Shown one piece after another: positions 43,670 to 53,262 of a DNA stretch of 64,000 nt. The notes beneath the pieces are model-generated. The model was not told the DNA's origin. It saw only the letters and a program-made list of their open reading frames with translations, and searched no databases. The first letter of the stretch is position 1. Each line of letters opens with the position of its first letter. This DNA is from Fluviirhizobium alvei (GTDB lineage: Bacteria > Pseudomonadota > Alphaproteobacteria > Rhizobiales > Rhizobiaceae): assembly GCF_030551875.1 (NCBI RefSeq), contig NZ_JAUOZU010000019.1, positions 37,974 to 101,973 on the forward strand. The letters are read 5' to 3'. Position numbers and translations under genes: made by a program.

Positions 43670-45043
43670 CTATTGCGGGCGGCAGGCCCTGAGCCATGTC
43701 GTAGCATAATCCGCCAGACCATCGACCGTTCCGTTGACGTCGCGCATCGGCACATCGAGCCGGATGCCGGTCAGCAGAGCCGCGCCGATGGCCGTACCCG
43801 TCGTAGCTTCGGACGCATGGACCGGACGCCCGGTGAGGCTATGCAACGCCCGAAGATAGAGAATATTGGCGGCAAAGGGGCCTTCGACCACGATCGGACC
43901 CTCTGCACCGATGAGATCGAGACAGGTCTTCGTCATCAGGGCCTCGTAAAGGCTTGCCGCAGCGCGTCGTTCTGCCGTCGATCGCGGCTCGTTCTGCCAG
44001 CGCCACTGCAGGTCCGGAAAGGGGCCTGTACCAGCGACGACACTGGGCAGCAGCATTGCACCGGCGGCGATGATCGTTTGAGCCGCAGCCATCTCGTCCT
44101 CGACGGAGACGGCTGCGAGTTCGCGCGTGATCAGGTCCCATTCGCGGCCGCCCATGAACCGTGCCGAGGGCACCGCATTGCCATGGGCATCGACATTGAC
44201 GAGTGTGTCGCGCGATGGATCCAAATTCGCCGGCTTTGCGCCGACACCCAGGCAAATGACCCATGTGCCAGTGGAAACCACGCTGCAGGGACTGCCGAAC
44301 CCGGCAAGGTGCGGCAGGAGCGATGCATTGGAATCATGGATGCCGCAATAGACCGGAACCGGCTTTGCCAATCCGATCCTCTGCGCAATATCCGCGCGGA
44401 TCTCGCCAAGCGGATCGAAGGCCGATCGCAGCGGCGCCATGAGGTCGCGGATCTGCAGTTTGTCGACCAGGCCCGAATATTGCCCATCGAACGGTCGCCA
44501 GAGATCGGTATGGCAGCCGAGCGAGGTTCGTTCGTTTGCCGTTGTACCCGTCAGGCGATGGGCCCAGTATTGCGGATAGGTGAGGATGGTTGCCACCTTC
44601 GCAAACAGATCGGGAAAAACCGTTTTCTGGAAATGCAGTTGCGCTCCGAGATTCAGCCCGCCAGTCAGGCAGGGCGAAAAGGTCTCGGCGAAATCCGGTC
44701 GCAGAACGCGATAGGCTTCAACGATGGCATCGGGATAGGTGTGCTCATAATCGAGCACCGGCATCGCGAGCGTCCCGTTGGCATCGAGCAGGGCGGCGCT
44801 GGCGCCATGGGTGGTTATCGATAGTGCATCGAAACCCGGTGCTGCGGCAAATTCCGTCAGCGTTTCGACAATGAAGGTCCAGAGCCGCTCGGTATCGAAA
44901 TGCGGATAGGGGGGACCATCCAGCACAATGTTTGCCGTCTTGCGGACCGCCAGTTCGGCGCCGCCGGCAGCATCGACGACCACGACCTTTGCATTGGTCT
45001 TGCCGATATCGATCACGGCGATGCGTTCGAATGTCCCTGTCAT
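43670..45043 (-). CDS. rhaK: rhamnose operon sugar kinase (FGGY family)
   Basis: A 457-residue kinase that phosphorylates L-rhamnulose (or L-rhamnose) in the cytoplasm. The FGGY N-terminal phosphate motif [16 protein letters not shown], the adenosine-site region [13 protein letters not shown] and the C-terminal [14 protein letters not shown] are present. In Rhizobium leguminosarum the orthologous RhaK is also needed for rhamnose uptake by the ABC transporter. It is the last gene of the minus-strand operon and overlaps rhaU by 4 bases. Confidence 0.92.
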   Translation of the reverse strand: MTGTFERIAVIDIGKTNAKVVVVDAAGGAELAVRKTANIVLDGPPYPHFDTERLWTFIVETLTEFAAAPGFDALSITTHGASAALLDANGTLAMPVLDYEHTYPDAIVEAYRVLRPDFAETFSPCLTGGLNLGAQLHFQKTVFPDLFAKVATILTYPQYWAHRLTGTTANERTSLGCHTDLWRPFDGQYSGLVDKLQIRDLMAPLRSAFDPLGEIRADIAQRIGLAKPVPVYCGIHDSNASLLPHLAGFGSPCSVVSTGTWVICLGVGAKPANLDPSRDTLVNVDAHGNAVPSARFMGGREWDLITRELAAVSVEDEMAAAQTIIAAGAMLLPSVVAGTGPFPDLQWRWQNEPRSTAERRAAASLYEALMTKTCLDLIGAEGPIVVEGPFAANILYLRALHSLTGRPVHASEATTGTAIGAALLTGIRLDVPMRDVNGTVDGLADYATTWLRACRPQ

Positions 45044-45363
45044 GGCATATAGAAGACCGGTTTCAGATCGATCGCGACCGGCGAGTTGTCAGGATTGGTC
45101 TCCATGATATCCGCCATATGCGCCCACCAGCGCTTCATCACCGGATGGTCCGGCAACTGAGCCATGCCGTGATCTGCCGGCCGCGTGAGGACGCCGAACA
45201 GGATATTGGTGTCACTGTCGAGAAAGATCGAATAGTCGCTGACGCCGGCCTGATGCAGCAATTCGACAAGTTCCGGCCAGATTTCGTCATGGCGCCGACG
45301 ATATTCTGCTTCCATGCCCGGATTGAGTTTCATCCGGAAGGCGTGACGTTCGAGTTTGCTCAT
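45040..45363 (-). CDS. rhaU: L-rhamnose mutarotase
   Basis: A 107-residue enzyme that interconverts the alpha and beta anomers of L-rhamnose. The family pattern is intact: [40 protein letters not shown], and the C-terminal [19 protein letters not shown]. It overlaps the stop of rhaQ by 4 bases and the start of rhaK by 4 bases. A much longer open frame covers this gene, but only the last 107 residues are family sequence. Confidence 0.94.
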   Translation of the reverse strand: MSKLERHAFRMKLNPGMEAEYRRRHDEIWPELVELLHQAGVSDYSIFLDSDTNILFGVLTRPADHGMAQLPDHPVMKRWWAHMADIMETNPDNSPVAIDLKPVFYMP

Positions 45364-46379
45364 GGCTTGCTCCGGACGGCGTGAATCCGCCGTGCGATGA
45401 TCGGCAGGGTGATGGTGACAATCAGCAAGAGGCCGATGAAGATCGACATGACGATGCCGGGGACGTTGAGAAGCCCGAGCCCGAAGGTCACCAGACCCAT
45501 CACGAAGGCTGCGATGACGACGCCGGCGATGGTGCCGGCGCCACCCAGAATGGATACACCACCAAGCACGACCATGGTCACGACTTCCAGTTCCCAGCCC
45601 TGGGCGATCGACGGCCGGGTCGAGCCCAGGCGCGATGTCAGGCAGACGGCGGCAACCCCGCTCATCAATCCGGTCAGCAGAAACAGGACGAAGCGGACGC
45701 GATCGACCGAGATGCCGGAAAATTTCGCCGCCATGGAATTGTTGCCGATCACATAGACATGACGACCAAAATTGGTGGCATGCAGCAGAATGGCAAACAG
45801 GCCCGCCATCACCAGAAACAGCACGAACTCGAAGGAGAAGACCCAGAAGACATACCCCTGGCCGAAATAGGCGAAGTCGGCTGGATATTTGCCATAGGCC
45901 TGATCGCCGAGCACGATATAGGAGATGCCGCGGAACAGGCTCATTGTGCCGATGGTCACGACGATGGACGGCAGCTTGAGACCGGCGACCAGCAATCCGT
46001 TGAAAGCGCCGCAGACAAGACCGACGCCGATCCCGATCGCGACCAGTCCCGGTGCGCCAACGCCCATCTGGGCGGCAGCACCCATGGCCGTCGAAGCGAG
46101 CGCGATGATGGCGGCCACCGACAGATCGATCTCGCCCGCGATGATGAGCAGCGCCATGGCAAAGGCGATCATCGCCTTTTCGGTGAAGTTGAAGGTGGCA
46201 TCGGAGAGATTCCACGCATCGAGGAAATAGGGCGACGCCAGCGAATTGGCGATGAAGATGAGGATTGCCACGCCGAACAGCAGCACTTCCCAACTGGACA
46301 GCAGCCGTTTCAGCGGTGTTCCCAGCCGATCCGGAATATGCCGTGCCGTCGAACGATTGTCGGTCACCGTCATGGTCAT
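45360..46379 (-). CDS. rhaQ: rhamnose ABC transporter permease RhaQ
   Basis: A 339-residue CUT2-family permease with eight to ten membrane segments. Its motif [20 protein letters not shown] near residue 82 is typical of ribose/rhamnose permeases. [20 protein letters not shown] near residue 273 is another family hallmark. It is the second of two different permease subunits in the order known from Rhizobium leguminosarum (rhaRSTPQUK), with 4-base overlaps on both sides. Confidence 0.92.
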   Translation of the reverse strand: MTMTVTDNRSTARHIPDRLGTPLKRLLSSWEVLLFGVAILIFIANSLASPYFLDAWNLSDATFNFTEKAMIAFAMALLIIAGEIDLSVAAIIALASTAMGAAAQMGVGAPGLVAIGIGVGLVCGAFNGLLVAGLKLPSIVVTIGTMSLFRGISYIVLGDQAYGKYPADFAYFGQGYVFWVFSFEFVLFLVMAGLFAILLHATNFGRHVYVIGNNSMAAKFSGISVDRVRFVLFLLTGLMSGVAAVCLTSRLGSTRPSIAQGWELEVVTMVVLGGVSILGGAGTIAGVVIAAFVMGLVTFGLGLLNVPGIVMSIFIGLLLIVTITLPIIARRIHAVRSKP

Positions 46380-47374
46380 GCCGTTACCTCATTGATTTCC
46401 TTGGCAGCGCGATCGCGCAGGATGATCCGGCCCCGCTTCTTTTCGGCTCTGGCATTGAAGACAACGGCGAGCACGATGACGATGCCGGAGATGGCCATCT
46501 GGGCGAAGGGGGAAATGCCGATCACGGGCAGGGCATTCTTGATCACGCCGAGAAAGAGCGCGCCCAGCACCGTGCCGACGACCGTGCCAATTCCGCCGGC
46601 AATCGAAATGCCGCCGATCACGCAGGCCGCAACACTGTCGAGTTCAAAGCCGGCGGCGATATCGACATAGGCGACCGCATAGCGCGACACCCAGAGATAG
46701 CCCGAAAGACCGGCAAGGGCGCCCGACAGAACGAAGGCGAAGAAGCGGGTTCGGCCGACATCGATACCGGCATAGACCGCCGCGACCGGATTGCCGCCCG
46801 ACGCATAGGTCGCGCGGCCGAAGGCGGTCCGCATGAGAACGAACCACATGAAGAGCACGATGGCGATGGCAGTCCAGGACAGGATCGGCAAGCCGATGAC
46901 CGACAGGCGCGGCAGGTTGAGAAATTCCGGCGTCATCTGGTGCGCATTCACCCAGCTGCCTCCTGAAAGGACGAAGGCCATGCCGCGATAGATCGTCAGG
47001 GTTCCGAGCGTCACCACGATCGGCGGGATCTGCATGAACCAGACGAGAAAGCCGTTGATGGCACCGAGTGCGGCACCGATGAGGATCGCGAGCAGAATGA
47101 GAAGCGCGAGCGGCAGGCCGGGATAGGCCGCATCCAGCATCGCGATCGCCATGCCGGTGAAGGCGAGGTTTGCAGCCACCGACAGATCGATGGACTTGGT
47201 GAGGATCACCGTCATCTGGCCGAGCGCCAGAATGATGAGAATCGACGTATCATTGAAGATGTTTGCAAGGTTGCCAGGTGTGGCAAAGCCGTCGGCACGG
47301 GTGGAGAAAAGGCCCAGAAGCGCGACGATGATTGCCGCCAACAGCATTTCCCGGTTTTTCAGAAGCTTCTGCAT
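46376..47374 (-). CDS. rhaP: rhamnose ABC transporter permease RhaP
   Basis: A 332-residue CUT2-family permease paralogous to the next gene ([20 protein letters not shown] near residue 55, [20 protein letters not shown] near 250). The ATG at 47374 ([14 protein letters not shown]) was chosen: the frame is open to 47647, but that part is a shadow of the ATPase gene. It starts 8 bases after rhaT. Confidence 0.92.
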   Translation of the reverse strand: MQKLLKNREMLLAAIIVALLGLFSTRADGFATPGNLANIFNDTSILIILALGQMTVILTKSIDLSVAANLAFTGMAIAMLDAAYPGLPLALLILLAILIGAALGAINGFLVWFMQIPPIVVTLGTLTIYRGMAFVLSGGSWVNAHQMTPEFLNLPRLSVIGLPILSWTAIAIVLFMWFVLMRTAFGRATYASGGNPVAAVYAGIDVGRTRFFAFVLSGALAGLSGYLWVSRYAVAYVDIAAGFELDSVAACVIGGISIAGGIGTVVGTVLGALFLGVIKNALPVIGISPFAQMAISGIVIVLAVVFNARAEKKRGRIILRDRAAKEINEVTA

Positions 47375-47382
47375 GGTCGTTC

Positions 47383-48915
47383 CTATGCGTTGCCGGTGGC
47401 CGCCCGCACGAGCGTTTCGGCGGTCAGTCCGGTGCGCTCGAAAATGCCCGCCTGCAGGCCTTCCCGCATCACCATGACGCGGTCCGACATGCCGAGGATC
47501 TCGGGCAGTTCCGAGGAGATCATGATGATGGAGAGGCCTTCGCCGGCAAGTTCGGAGATGAAGCCGTGAACAGCCGCCTTCGAGCCGATGTCGATGCCCT
47601 TGGTCGGTTCGTCGAGAATGATCACCTTCGGCCTTGTGGCGAGCCATTTGCCGATGACGACCTTCTGCTGGTTGCCGCCCGACAGGGTGCCGACCGGCAC
47701 CGAGAGCGCGGCGGCCCTGAGATCCAGCCGCTCGGCATATTTGCGCGCAAGCGAAAACTCGTTCGCCGCCTTGAGAAAGCCGCGTGTCGAGGTGCGGACC
47801 AGCGATGGCAGCGACATGTTCTGGTAGATCGGCATTTCAAGCGCCAGACCATGGCGGCCGCGCTCCTCCGGCACATAAACGATGCCAGCGGCAATCGCAT
47901 CGGCGGAGCTTTTGATGCTGATCGTCCGGCCTTCGAGCTCGATGGTTCCCGACGCCGGTCGCGTCATGCCGAAGATCGACTGGCAGAGTTCCGACCGGCC
48001 GGCGCCGATGAGGCCATAGATACCGAGAATCTCGCCGCGGCGGAGTTCGAACGATATGTCGCGAAACTCGGTATCATGGCAATAATTGCTGACCCTGAGG
48101 ACCGTCGGGCCAATCGCAACTTCGGTCTTGGGGAAGACGTCATGGACATCACGGCCAACCATCAGCCGGACGATCTCCTCCTGCGGCGTCTCGCGCAGAA
48201 TGCCGGCACCGACCATGCGGCCATCGCGGAAAACCGCATAATTGTCGGCGATCTCGTAGAGTTCGTCGAACTTGTGGCTGATGAAGAGGATCGCCTTGCC
48301 CTGCTTCTTCAAGGTCTCGACGATCCGGAAAAGATCATCGATCTCCTTGCGCGACAGGGCCGCCGTCGGCTCGTCCATGATGACGATCCGCGCTTCGACG
48401 GACAGCGCGCGTGCAATGGCCACCAGATGGCGCTGGGCAATCGAAAGATCCTTGAGGCGCGTCGTCGGATCGATATGGATTTCAAGTTCCGCCAGCAGTT
48501 CGGAGGCGCGCCGGTTGATCTGGCGCCAGTCGATGAGGCCGAAGCGGGTTTTCGGCGCATGGCCGAGGAAAATGTTTTCCGCCACCGAAAGCTCGTCGAA
48601 CAGCACGGTTTCCTGGTGGATCGCCGTCACGCCGGCGTCGATGGCCGCCTGGGCATTGGCAAAGCTCGTGGAGCGCCCGTCGATAAGGATCTCGCCTTCG
48701 TTCGGACGATAGATGCCGGTGAGAATCTTGACGAGCGTCGATTTGCCAGCGCCGTTTTCGCCGATCAGCGCCGTAACCTTGCCGGGATAGAGCGCGATAT
48801 CGACGGTATCGAGCGCCTTGACGCCGGGAAAGATCTGCGAAATGCCGCGCATTTCGAGAATGGGTGTCGCGAGCGGCACTGATCCCGCATCGATTGTCGA
48901 AGCTTGGACGTTCAT
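47383..48915 (-). CDS. rhaT: rhamnose ABC transporter ATP-binding protein RhaT
   Basis: A 510-residue CUT2-family ATPase with two ABC domains. The first has Walker A GENGAGKSTLVKIL near residue 55, signature LSIAQRHLVAIARAL and Walker B IVIMDEPTAALS. The second is degenerate at Walker A (GLIGAGRSELCQSI) but has signature LSGGNQQKVVIGKWL and Walker B. That asymmetry is normal for the family. ATG at 48915; a GTG one codon earlier is also in frame. A stem-loop separates it from rhaS. Confidence 0.93.
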   Translation of the reverse strand: MNVQASTIDAGSVPLATPILEMRGISQIFPGVKALDTVDIALYPGKVTALIGENGAGKSTLVKILTGIYRPNEGEILIDGRSTSFANAQAAIDAGVTAIHQETVLFDELSVAENIFLGHAPKTRFGLIDWRQINRRASELLAELEIHIDPTTRLKDLSIAQRHLVAIARALSVEARIVIMDEPTAALSRKEIDDLFRIVETLKKQGKAILFISHKFDELYEIADNYAVFRDGRMVGAGILRETPQEEIVRLMVGRDVHDVFPKTEVAIGPTVLRVSNYCHDTEFRDISFELRRGEILGIYGLIGAGRSELCQSIFGMTRPASGTIELEGRTISIKSSADAIAAGIVYVPEERGRHGLALEMPIYQNMSLPSLVRTSTRGFLKAANEFSLARKYAERLDLRAAALSVPVGTLSGGNQQKVVIGKWLATRPKVIILDEPTKGIDIGSKAAVHGFISELAGEGLSIIMISSELPEILGMSDRVMVMREGLQAGIFERTGLTAETLVRAATGNA

Positions 48916-48941
48916 CACAATGTCACCAGAAAATGAAAAGA

Positions 48942-48962
48942 CCCGGCGGCTGAGCCGCCGGG
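48942..48962 (-). terminator. attenuating stem-loop between rhaS and rhaT
   Basis: A perfect 9-bp stem, CCCGGCGGC / GCCGCCGGG, with a 3-base loop is followed on the minus strand by TCTTTTCATTTT. It lies 17 bases after the rhaS stop. Partial termination here would give more binding protein than ATPase and permeases. Confidence 0.75.
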
Positions 48963-48979
48963 CACCATGGCTTTAAGGA

Positions 48980-49975
48980 TCAGAAGATCTTGGAGAACTG
49001 GTCGATGTTGGACGCATCGTAGACGAAGGGATCGGACATCGCCGCTTCGCCATTGTCGCCGACCTTGATCTTGCCCATGCGACCCGCTTCGATTTCCGAA
49101 CCCGGAGCGCCATCGGTCTCACCCTTGACGAGACGATAGGCGATCTGCGTGGCCGAGTAGCCGAGATCGATCGGGTTCCAGATCGCGAATTCCTTCGTCG
49201 CGCCGGACTTGATCGCGCCCGCCATTTCGGACGGAAGGCCAAGGCCGGTGACATAGACTTCGCCGATTTTGCCGGCATCCTTCACCGCCTGCGAAGCGGC
49301 AAGCACGCCCACCGTCGTCGGGGCAACGATGACCTTGACGTTCGGCTGCGAGGTGAGGAGGCCCTGGGCTTCACGATAGCTCTTGTCGGCAAGATCGTCC
49401 CCATAGACGGTCGTCACGAGGTTGAGGCCCGGGAAATCCTTGAGCTGCTTCTTCATCTCGTCGATCCAGATATTCTGGTTGGTCGAGGTGGTGGTTGCAG
49501 AAAGGATCGCGAAATCACCCTTGCCATCCGGCAGATGGTCCTTGGCGAGCTGCAGGCACATGCGGCCGATCAGTTCGTTGGACGAGGGGTTCAGATGCAT
49601 GATGCGGCCTTCGGCAGCAACACCGGAATCCCAGGAGATGACCTTGATGCCGCGTTGCGCGGCCTTCTTGAGCGCCGGAACGACGGCATCCGGATCGTTG
49701 GCGGAGATCGCGATGGCATCGACGCCCTGTGCGATCAACGAATTGATCACTTCGATCTGGCCTTCGGCAGTCGTGGTCGTCGGACCGGTATAGATGACTT
49801 CAACGCCACCCAGCTCCTTGGCCGCTTCCTGGGCGCCCTTGTCGGCAGCTTCGAAGAAGCCGTTGCCGAGCGACTTGACCACGAGCGCGATCTTGATGTC
49901 GGCGGCCGAGGCTGCAGTTGTCATGACGGCAAAGGCAAGCGCCACACCGGCAAAGAGTGTCTTGGTCAGTTTCAT
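48980..49975 (-). CDS. rhaS: rhamnose ABC transporter periplasmic binding protein RhaS
   Basis: A 331-residue family 2 (ribose-type) binding protein. Residues 1-24 are a Sec signal peptide (MKLTKTLFAGVALAFAVMTT). The mature protein has KIALVVKSLGNGFFEAADKG, DAIAISANDPDAVVPALKKA and VYVTGLGLPSEMAGAIKSG, typical of rhamnose-binding members. The ATG at 49975 has a GGGAGGAAGACG ribosome-binding site. It is the first structural gene after rhaR. Confidence 0.93.
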   Translation of the reverse strand: MKLTKTLFAGVALAFAVMTTAASAADIKIALVVKSLGNGFFEAADKGAQEAAKELGGVEVIYTGPTTTTAEGQIEVINSLIAQGVDAIAISANDPDAVVPALKKAAQRGIKVISWDSGVAAEGRIMHLNPSSNELIGRMCLQLAKDHLPDGKGDFAILSATTTSTNQNIWIDEMKKQLKDFPGLNLVTTVYGDDLADKSYREAQGLLTSQPNVKVIVAPTTVGVLAASQAVKDAGKIGEVYVTGLGLPSEMAGAIKSGATKEFAIWNPIDLGYSATQIAYRLVKGETDGAPGSEIEAGRMGKIKVGDNGEAAMSDPFVYDASNIDQFSKIF

Positions 49976-50031
49976 TCGTCTTCCTCCCACTGTTGATAAG
50001 ACTGTTACACTCCCCCCGGTCGCTCCTCATG

Positions 50032-50844
50032 TTATGCGGCCGAGGTGGAATCCTCCTTCTCGGACGAAGCCATCGGCTTGACCGTGATTAGTTTGATGCC
50101 GGCGTCGGTGACCATTTCGGCCGCTTCGTCGGTGATGGCATCGTCGGTGATGATCGTCGAAACCTTGTCGAGCGGGCACAGGATCAGACTCGACCGTTTG
50201 GAAAACTTCGACGAGTCGACCATGACGATCAGCTCTTCGGCCTGGCGGACGAGCTTCTGCTCGCTCTGGATCACAAGCGCATCGGATTCCATGACCCCGA
50301 GTGCCGTGATGCCCTGGGCGCCAATGAAGATGCGTCTTGCGTAGAAATTTCGGATCGCGTCGTTTTCGAACGGCGACAGGATCAGGCTCTGGTCGCGGTA
50401 GATTGCGCCACCCGGTACGCTGACCGTGCATTTCGAATGTTTGACCAGATGTTCGGCGATCGCGAAGGAATTGGTCATCACCTGCAGCCGGCGGGCCGAC
50501 ATATAGTGCACCATCTGGAAAGTGGTGGTGCCGCCGTTGATGATGATCGAATCGCCTTCGTCGCAAAGTTCGACCGCGCGGCGCGCAATTGCGCGTTTAC
50601 GATCGATATTGACTGATTCGGATACCCGGAACGGTCGCGCCGCAAGCGCGCCCAGTTGCGGCGGATGGATCGCCTCTGCACCGCCACGCACACGCCGGAG
50701 CTTGCCCTGAACATGCAGGGTGGCGATGTCGCGGCGAATGGTTGCTTCGGATGCCTCGGTCAATTCAGCGATATCCTGCACCGTCACGACGGGCTTTTCC
50801 TGGATAGCGCTCAAAATGATGCGATGGCGTTCACGTTCGTGCAT
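50032..50844 (-). CDS. rhaR: DeoR-family regulator of rhamnose genes
   Basis: A 270-residue repressor. The N-terminal DeoR helix-turn-helix (TVQDIAELTEASEATIRRDI, LRRVRGGAEA) is followed by the DeoRC effector domain (DSIIINGGTTTFQMVHYMSA, IMVDSSKFSKRSSLILC). The effector of DeoR proteins is usually a phosphorylated sugar, here probably rhamnulose or its phosphate (inference). The start has a CAGGAGGAG ribosome-binding site. It is divergent from rhaD across a shared inverted repeat. Confidence 0.92.
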   Translation of the reverse strand: MHERERHRIILSAIQEKPVVTVQDIAELTEASEATIRRDIATLHVQGKLRRVRGGAEAIHPPQLGALAARPFRVSESVNIDRKRAIARRAVELCDEGDSIIINGGTTTFQMVHYMSARRLQVMTNSFAIAEHLVKHSKCTVSVPGGAIYRDQSLILSPFENDAIRNFYARRIFIGAQGITALGVMESDALVIQSEQKLVRQAEELIVMVDSSKFSKRSSLILCPLDKVSTIITDDAITDEAAEMVTDAGIKLITVKPMASSEKEDSTSAA

Positions 50845-50887
50845 TGGGCTCCTCCTGAGCGTGATTTATTCGCATTACTTTTAATCT

Positions 50888-50959
50888 GTCAATCACAAAC
50901 GATCAAAAAAGATAATATTGCAGCGCACAATGATTTTTTGTGATCGAATTTGATTGACA
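50888..50959. promoter_or_regulatory. divergent rhaR/rhaD operator and promoters
   Basis: Two 19-base arms, TGTCAATCACAAACGATCA (50888-50906) and TGATCGAATTTGATTGACA (50941-50959), are inverted and match at 14 positions, with mismatches only in the central five. The outer end of each arm is a TTGACA box. On the plus strand (50954-50959) it pairs with CATAAG at 50978-50983 for rhaD. On the minus strand (50888-50893) it pairs with an AT-rich -10 for rhaR. A RhaR dimer on each arm would cover both -35 boxes. Confidence 0.75.
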
Positions 50960-51048
50960 CTTGCTCCGTCGATGCGCCATAAGCTGGTCATAAGGAGATG
51001 ATCCGCGCCGCGTGCCTGGATCATGATTTGAAAGCCAGGGAGGATAAA

Positions 51049-53145
51049 ATGACGGGCCAGCCCCGCCTTCTCGAAAACCGTTGGGATGATTCCCACGCTG
51101 CCACGCTCGATGAGCCCGGCAAGCTGCTCTACCGTTCCAACCTCCTTGGTGCCGACAAGCGCATCACCAATTATGGCGGCGGCAATACCTCCGCCAAGGT
51201 GATGGAAAAGGATCCGCTCACCGGCGAGATGGTGCGCGTTATGTGGGTCAAGGGATCGGGCGGCGATGTCGGCACGATCAAGCTTGATGGTTTCGCCACC
51301 CTCTACATGGACAAGCTCGAGGCGCTGAAGGGCCTCTACAAGGGAGTGCATGACGAAGACCGCATGGTCGGCTTTCTGCCGCACTGCACCTTCAACCTCA
51401 ATCCGCGCGCGGCCTCGATCGACACGCCCCTGCACGGGTTCGTTCCCTTCGCCCATGTCGACCATATGCATCCGGATGCGATCATCGCGATTGCCGCGGC
51501 GAAAAACTCCCGCGAACTGACCGCAGAGATCTTCGGCACGGATATCGGCTGGATTCCCTGGCGCAGGCCCGGCTTCCAGCTCGGCCTCGATCTCGAAGCC
51601 TTCGTCAAGGCCAATCCGGCTGCCAAGGGCGTGGTGCTTGAAAGCCACGGGCTCTTCACCTGGGCCGACGATGCCAAGGATTGCTATCTTCTGACACTCG
51701 AGATCATCAACAAGGCAATCGCCTGGTTTGCCGAACAGACCGAGGGCAAGGTGATCTTCGGCGGCGCCGCCGTTAACAGCCTGCCGGCAGACGACCGCCG
51801 CACAATTGCCGCCCGCCTGATGCCTGAAATCCGCGGCCGTATCGGCAAGGCCGAACGCAAGCTCGGCCATTTCGACGATCAGGATGCCGTTCTCGAATTC
51901 GTCAATTCGAAGGAAGTTGGCCCGCTTGGGCAGCTCGGCACCTCGTGCCCGGACCATTTCCTGCGCACGAAGATCAGGCCTCTGATCATCGATTTCGATC
52001 CGGCCAATCCGGATGTCGACAAGGCAATTGCCGGCCTAGACCAGGCGCTTGAAGCCTATCGCGCCGATTACACGCGCTATTACGAAGCCTGCAAGCACGA
52101 CAATTCGCCGAAGATGCGCGACCCGAACCCGGTCATCTTCCTGGTTCCCGGCGTCGGAATGCTGTCCTTCGCCAAGGACAAGGCGACCGCCCGGATCGCG
52201 GGCGAATTCTATGTCAACGCGATCAATGTGATGCGCGGGGCCTCCACCGTTTCGGAATATCAGGGCCTGCCGGAACAGGAAGCCTTCGATATCGAATACT
52301 GGCTGCTCGAAGAGGCCAAGCTGCAGCGGATGCCGAAGCCGAAGAGCCTGGCCGGCCGCGTGGCCTTCGTAACCGGTGGCGCTGGCGGCATCGGCCGGGC
52401 GACGGCCGAAAGGCTGATGTCGGAAGGCGCCTGCGTGGTGCTCGCCGATATCGATGCCGCCGCCCTTGCCGATACGCTGGCCGATTTCGCCAAACGTTAC
52501 AGCGGCGATGCCGTTCGCGCCGTCACGCTCGATGTGACGCGTGAGGATGCGGTCGTGTCGACCTTCGCTGAAGCCTGCCTCGAATTCGGCGGCGTCGACA
52601 TTCTCGTCTCCAACGCCGGCATTGCATCGTCCGCGCCGGTCGAAGACACAACGCTTGCGATGTGGAACAAGAATATCGACATTCTCGCCACCGGCTATTT
52701 CCTGGTGTCGCGTGAAGCCTTCAAATTGTTCCGTCGCCAGGGCCTGGGCGGCAACATCGTCTTCGTCGCATCGAAGAACGGTCTTGCCTCTTCGCCCAAT
52801 GCCTCGGCCTATTGCACGGCAAAGGCTGCGGAAATCCATCTGGCGCGCTGCCTGGCCCTCGAGGGTGCGGATGCCGGCATCCGTGTCAATACGGTCAATC
52901 CCGATGCCGTGCTGCGCGGTTCGAAGATCTGGACCGGCGAATGGCGCGAACAGCGGGCAGCATCTTCCAAGATCGAAGTCACGGATCTCGAGGAACATTA
53001 TCGCAAGCGTTCGATGCTGAAGCTGAATGTCTTCCCGGAAGACATTGCCGAAGCCATCTATTTCCTCGCCTCCGATCTCTCGGCCAAGTCGACCGGCAAC
53101 ATCATCAATGTCGATGCCGGCAACGCGCAGAGCTTTCCGCGCTGA
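51049..53145 (+). CDS. rhaD: bifunctional rhamnulose-1-phosphate aldolase / lactaldehyde-type dehydrogenase
   Basis: A 698-residue fusion. Residues 1-420 are a class II aldolase/adducin domain (NRWDDSHAATLDEPGKLLYR, NYGGGNTSAKV) with the metal-binding HVDHMHPDA segment. Residues 440-698 are a short-chain dehydrogenase (VAFVTGGAGGIGRATAERL, catalytic YCTAKAAEIH). It splits rhamnulose 1-phosphate and probably oxidises or reduces the L-lactaldehyde formed. The ATG at 51049 has a GGGAGGATAAA ribosome-binding site. First gene of the rhaDI unit. Confidence 0.93.
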   Translation: MTGQPRLLENRWDDSHAATLDEPGKLLYRSNLLGADKRITNYGGGNTSAKVMEKDPLTGEMVRVMWVKGSGGDVGTIKLDGFATLYMDKLEALKGLYKGVHDEDRMVGFLPHCTFNLNPRAASIDTPLHGFVPFAHVDHMHPDAIIAIAAAKNSRELTAEIFGTDIGWIPWRRPGFQLGLDLEAFVKANPAAKGVVLESHGLFTWADDAKDCYLLTLEIINKAIAWFAEQTEGKVIFGGAAVNSLPADDRRTIAARLMPEIRGRIGKAERKLGHFDDQDAVLEFVNSKEVGPLGQLGTSCPDHFLRTKIRPLIIDFDPANPDVDKAIAGLDQALEAYRADYTRYYEACKHDNSPKMRDPNPVIFLVPGVGMLSFAKDKATARIAGEFYVNAINVMRGASTVSEYQGLPEQEAFDIEYWLLEEAKLQRMPKPKSLAGRVAFVTGGAGGIGRATAERLMSEGACVVLADIDAAALADTLADFAKRYSGDAVRAVTLDVTREDAVVSTFAEACLEFGGVDILVSNAGIASSAPVEDTTLAMWNKNIDILATGYFLVSREAFKLFRRQGLGGNIVFVASKNGLASSPNASAYCTAKAAEIHLARCLALEGADAGIRVNTVNPDAVLRGSKIWTGEWREQRAASSKIEVTDLEEHYRKRSMLKLNVFPEDIAEAIYFLASDLSAKSTGNIINVDAGNAQSFPR

Positions 53146-53161
53146 CAGGGGTCCGGGATCT

Positions 53162-53197
53162 GCCTGCCGCCGGGGTCTCCCAAGACCGGCGGCAGGC
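53162..53197 (+). terminator. strong intercistronic hairpin between rhaD and rhaI
   Basis: A perfect 12-bp stem, GCCTGCCGCCGG (53162-53173) / CCGGCGGCAGGC (53186-53197), is followed by only three T residues. It should protect the rhaD message or attenuate rhaI rather than fully terminate. Confidence 0.55.
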
Positions 53198-53262
53198 TTT
53201 CGTATTATCATGCCCGGCTGCTGGGGGAGAGCACGCAGCAGGTGGCACTTCGGGAGGATGGA

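Noticed and set aside
45363..46293. Long N-terminal extension of the rhamnose mutarotase frame
   Set aside because: Only the last 107 codons are family sequence, and they begin with an ATG that overlaps the rhaQ stop. The rest is a shadow of rhaQ.
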